Shown here one piece after another: positions 62,624 through 64,000 of a stretch of DNA of 64,000 nucleotides (positions within the stretch are counted from its first letter, which is position 1; each line of letters opens with the position of its first letter). The DNA is from an uncultured Agathobacter sp. (lineage in GTDB: Bacteria; Bacillota; Clostridia; Lachnospirales; Lachnospiraceae): the NCBI GenBank assembly GCA_934365945.1, contig CAKRNE010000012.1, forward strand, positions 15,860 through 79,859, given 5' to 3'. Made by a program: the position numbers and the translations under genes. The notes beneath the pieces are model-generated. The model saw nothing but the letters and a program-made list of their open reading frames with translations. It ran no database searches and had not been told where the DNA came from.

Positions 62624-62662
62624 AAAAGTGTGATGTAATGTTAAAAAAAGTGTGATGTGATG
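62624..62662 (+). repeat. 17-base direct repeat spanning the start of the DUF3343 gene
   Basis: AAAAGTGTGATGTAATG (62624-62640) and AAAAGTGTGATGTGATG (62646-62662), 22 bases apart; the second ends in the start codon. Confidence 0.8.
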
Positions 62663-62914
62663 GATAAGAATTTGGTAAGAGAAAAGAAAAAAAGGCTCAT
62701 CATCACCTTCGAGACTACGACAGCGCCGTTAAAGCTGGATATCAAGGGCAAGGCATGTGGTATTCCGGGACGCACGATTCCTCTTCCGTCTGTTATATCG
62801 GCTGGCTGTGGGCTGGCTTGGCGTGCAGAGCTTTCTGACAGGGAGAGCCTTATAGCCTTTATGAAGGAGCAGGACATACGGTGGGAAGCCATGTATGAGC
62901 TTGAAATGTATTGA
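62660..62914 (+). CDS. DUF3343 (putative selenium-related) small protein
   Basis: An 84-aa protein with LIITFETTTAPLKLDIKGK and IPSVISAGCGLAWRAE-like sequence (a GCGLAWR motif around the single central cysteine), matching DUF3343. This family is frequently seen next to YedF and SelD and may bind the activated selenium. It has no good ribosome site; the start sits in a direct repeat, and a GTG three bases before the ATG is also possible. Confidence 0.83.
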   Translation: MDKNLVREKKKRLIITFETTTAPLKLDIKGKACGIPGRTIPLPSVISAGCGLAWRAELSDRESLIAFMKEQDIRWEAMYELEMY

Positions 62915-62928
62915 TATAGGAGAAAAAT

Positions 62929-63780
62929 ATGTTTTATTACAATCAGTATGTAAGGGCGCAAAGCCTTGATGAAGCCTATGAGCTTTATCAGAAAAAACCG
63001 AATTTTGTGCTGGGCGGCATGCTCTGGCTCAAAATGAAAAACAAGACACTTGGCACAGCGATTGACCTGTGCGACCTCGGACTTGACCAAATTGATGAGG
63101 ATGAAAACGAGTTTAGAATCGGTGCATATGCAACTCTCAGGCAGATAGAGACACATGAAGCCCTGAATGCATATACACACGGTGCAATCGCAGAGTCGGT
63201 CAGACATATCGTCGGAGTGCAGTTTAGAAATGTGGCGACTGTCGGAGGAAGCATCTGGGGCAGATTCGGCTTTTCGGATGTCATGACGATTTTCAGGGCA
63301 CTGGGAGCAAAGGTGCAGCTTCACAAGGCAGGAATTATGGATTTGGACGAGTTTGCAGCACTTCCAAGAACCACGCGCGATGTGCTTGTGTCTGTAATAG
63401 TACCGAAAAATGCAAAGGGCATAGTATACTTAAGCCAGAGAAACCAGTCAACGGACTTTCCGGTGCTCACATGTGCAGTGGCAAACAGAAGCGGCAGGTA
63501 TGTGGCAGTTATCGGAGCATCACCATATATGGCAGAGCCGGTGTGGGATGAGGACGGCATACTCGATGGCATAACAGGTGCAGAGACAGCCGGTAATAAA
63601 GCTTTGACAGAGAACTCCGAAAACAATGAAAAGATAGAAAAATTTGCAGAATATGTTGCAGAGCATATCCGTTTTGGAAGCAATATAAGGGCAGGAGCCG
63701 AGTACAGAGAGATGATATGCAAGGTGCTTACACGCCGCGCTGTCACACAATCGCTTGAAATCTGCGATGATATAATGTAA
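62929..63780 (+). CDS. Molybdenum hydroxylase FAD-binding subunit (XdhB-like)
   Basis: A 283-aa medium subunit that carries electrons from the iron-sulfur clusters to FAD. FRIGAYATLRQIE and VRHIVGVQFRNVATVGGSIWGRFGFSD are the two FAD-binding stretches; the C-terminal part is the CO-dehydrogenase flavoprotein-like domain. It opens the structural part of the operon and is followed after 125 bases by the 2Fe-2S subunit. AGGAG precedes the ATG. Substrate not decided; xanthine-type is likely from context. Confidence 0.88.
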   Translation: MFYYNQYVRAQSLDEAYELYQKKPNFVLGGMLWLKMKNKTLGTAIDLCDLGLDQIDEDENEFRIGAYATLRQIETHEALNAYTHGAIAESVRHIVGVQFRNVATVGGSIWGRFGFSDVMTIFRALGAKVQLHKAGIMDLDEFAALPRTTRDVLVSVIVPKNAKGIVYLSQRNQSTDFPVLTCAVANRSGRYVAVIGASPYMAEPVWDEDGILDGITGAETAGNKALTENSENNEKIEKFAEYVAEHIRFGSNIRAGAEYREMICKVLTRRAVTQSLEICDDIM

Positions 63781-63846
63781 TCGCTACCGGATGCATGGAA
63801 GTTATGCACAGAATTTTGGAAGCTCTATTAGTGTGATGGTGTCAAT

Positions 63847-63885
63847 GCACGAGCACTAAGTACAAGCATTAAGCACGAGCATTAT
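63847..63885 (+). repeat. 13-base tandem repeat, three units
   Basis: GCACGAGCACTAA, GTACAAGCATTAA and GCACGAGCATTAT follow each other, just before the ribosome site of the 2Fe-2S subunit gene. Confidence 0.8.
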
Positions 63886-63905
63886 GTAGGAAGGAATTCA
63901 TATAT

Positions 63906-64000
63906 ATGGATGTTAAAATAAAGTTAAATGGAAAGTTAATAACCGACTCGGTTGACCAGGATATGGTGCTTTTGGACTTCTGCCGCAAGCACAACTGCTT
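63906..64000 (+). CDS. Molybdenum hydroxylase 2Fe-2S subunit (XdhC-like), partial at window edge
   Basis: The first 31 codons are visible: VKIKLNGK then VDQDMVLLDFCRKHNC, the start of the ferredoxin-like 2Fe-2S subunit of xanthine-dehydrogenase-type enzymes. GAAGGAA lies before the ATG. The gene continues off the window, where the large molybdopterin subunit would be expected next. Confidence 0.85.
   Translation, partial: MDVKIKLNGKLITDSVDQDMVLLDFCRKHNC

Noticed and set aside
63847..63885. CRISPR array
   Set aside because: Three 13-base units without spacers; a simple tandem repeat.

Overview
The window looks like a chromosome segment of a motile, anaerobic gut Firmicute of the family Lachnospiraceae, with Agathobacter/Roseburia as the closest guess. 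This rests on moderate GC, strong AGGAGG-type ribosome binding sites, sigma-A promoters with 17-base spacers, a flagellar hook-junction operon with FliW/CsrA, [FeFe]-hydrogenase maturases, DUF3877 and Rpn-type genes. No 16S or other typing gene is present, so the species is inference. No tRNA, rRNA, CRISPR array or complete insertion sequence was seen.

Layout. 1-2.9 kb: an ABC importer of the TrpXYZ/LivH type. 2.9-4.8 kb: an orphan small protein of a probable toxin-linked family and an ORF6N regulator. 4.8-8.2 kb (minus strand): thiS-thiG-thiH-thiE with its own promoter and an apparent attenuator. 8.3-9.5 kb: a MITE-like inverted-repeat element, a two-helix membrane peptide and an HD phosphohydrolase. 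9.5-14.9 kb: a SNF2/SWIM helicase and pgi. 15-16.7 kb: two small membrane proteins on the minus strand, then about 800 bases without genes that hold three RNA-like units. 16.7-21.6 kb: TM1266 regulator, hydE, hydG, hydF and a DUF3877 gene. 21.6-25.4 kb: TetR, a DUF308 membrane protein, a SPASM-type radical SAM protein, a HAD phosphatase and an XRE regulator. 25.6-32.6 kb: flagellar operon flgM-flgN-flgK-flgK-flgL-fliW-csrA behind a sigma-28 promoter. 32.6-41.1 kb: XRE regulator, alanine/glycine symporter, small accessory genes, an Rpn nuclease with decayed duplicate fragments, and the flavodiiron protein FprA. 41.2-48.5 kb: a RACo-like corrinoid activator, serine dehydratase, pyruvate kinase, and a tandem glycine riboswitch driving a second symporter. 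48.7-64 kb: a purine permease followed by a long operon for a selenium-dependent molybdenum hydroxylase, running off the right edge.

How it works together. The right-hand operon supplies every layer of one enzyme class: molybdate uptake (modABC), molybdopterin synthesis and insertion (moaA, moaC, mogA, a MoeA-like protein, MOSC/XdhC), selenium activation and delivery (selD, yedF, a DUF3343 protein, a NifS-like PLP enzyme, yqeB, yqeC) and hydroxylase subunits (FAD and 2Fe-2S). The upstream xanthine/uracil permease suggests purines as substrate. No selA/selB was seen, which fits use of selenium as a cofactor, not as selenocysteine. The hyd genes, FprA, serine dehydratase and pyruvate kinase fit fermentative anaerobic metabolism.

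The most novel-looking material is non-coding or architectural: the three RNA-like units at 16.1-16.66 kb ahead of the hyd genes, the 150-bp inverted-repeat element at 8.3 kb whose right half recurs and forms the end of yqeC, a short word (AATAGTTAC) that recurs near gene ends, and a MOSC-XdhC fusion with swapped XdhC domain order.
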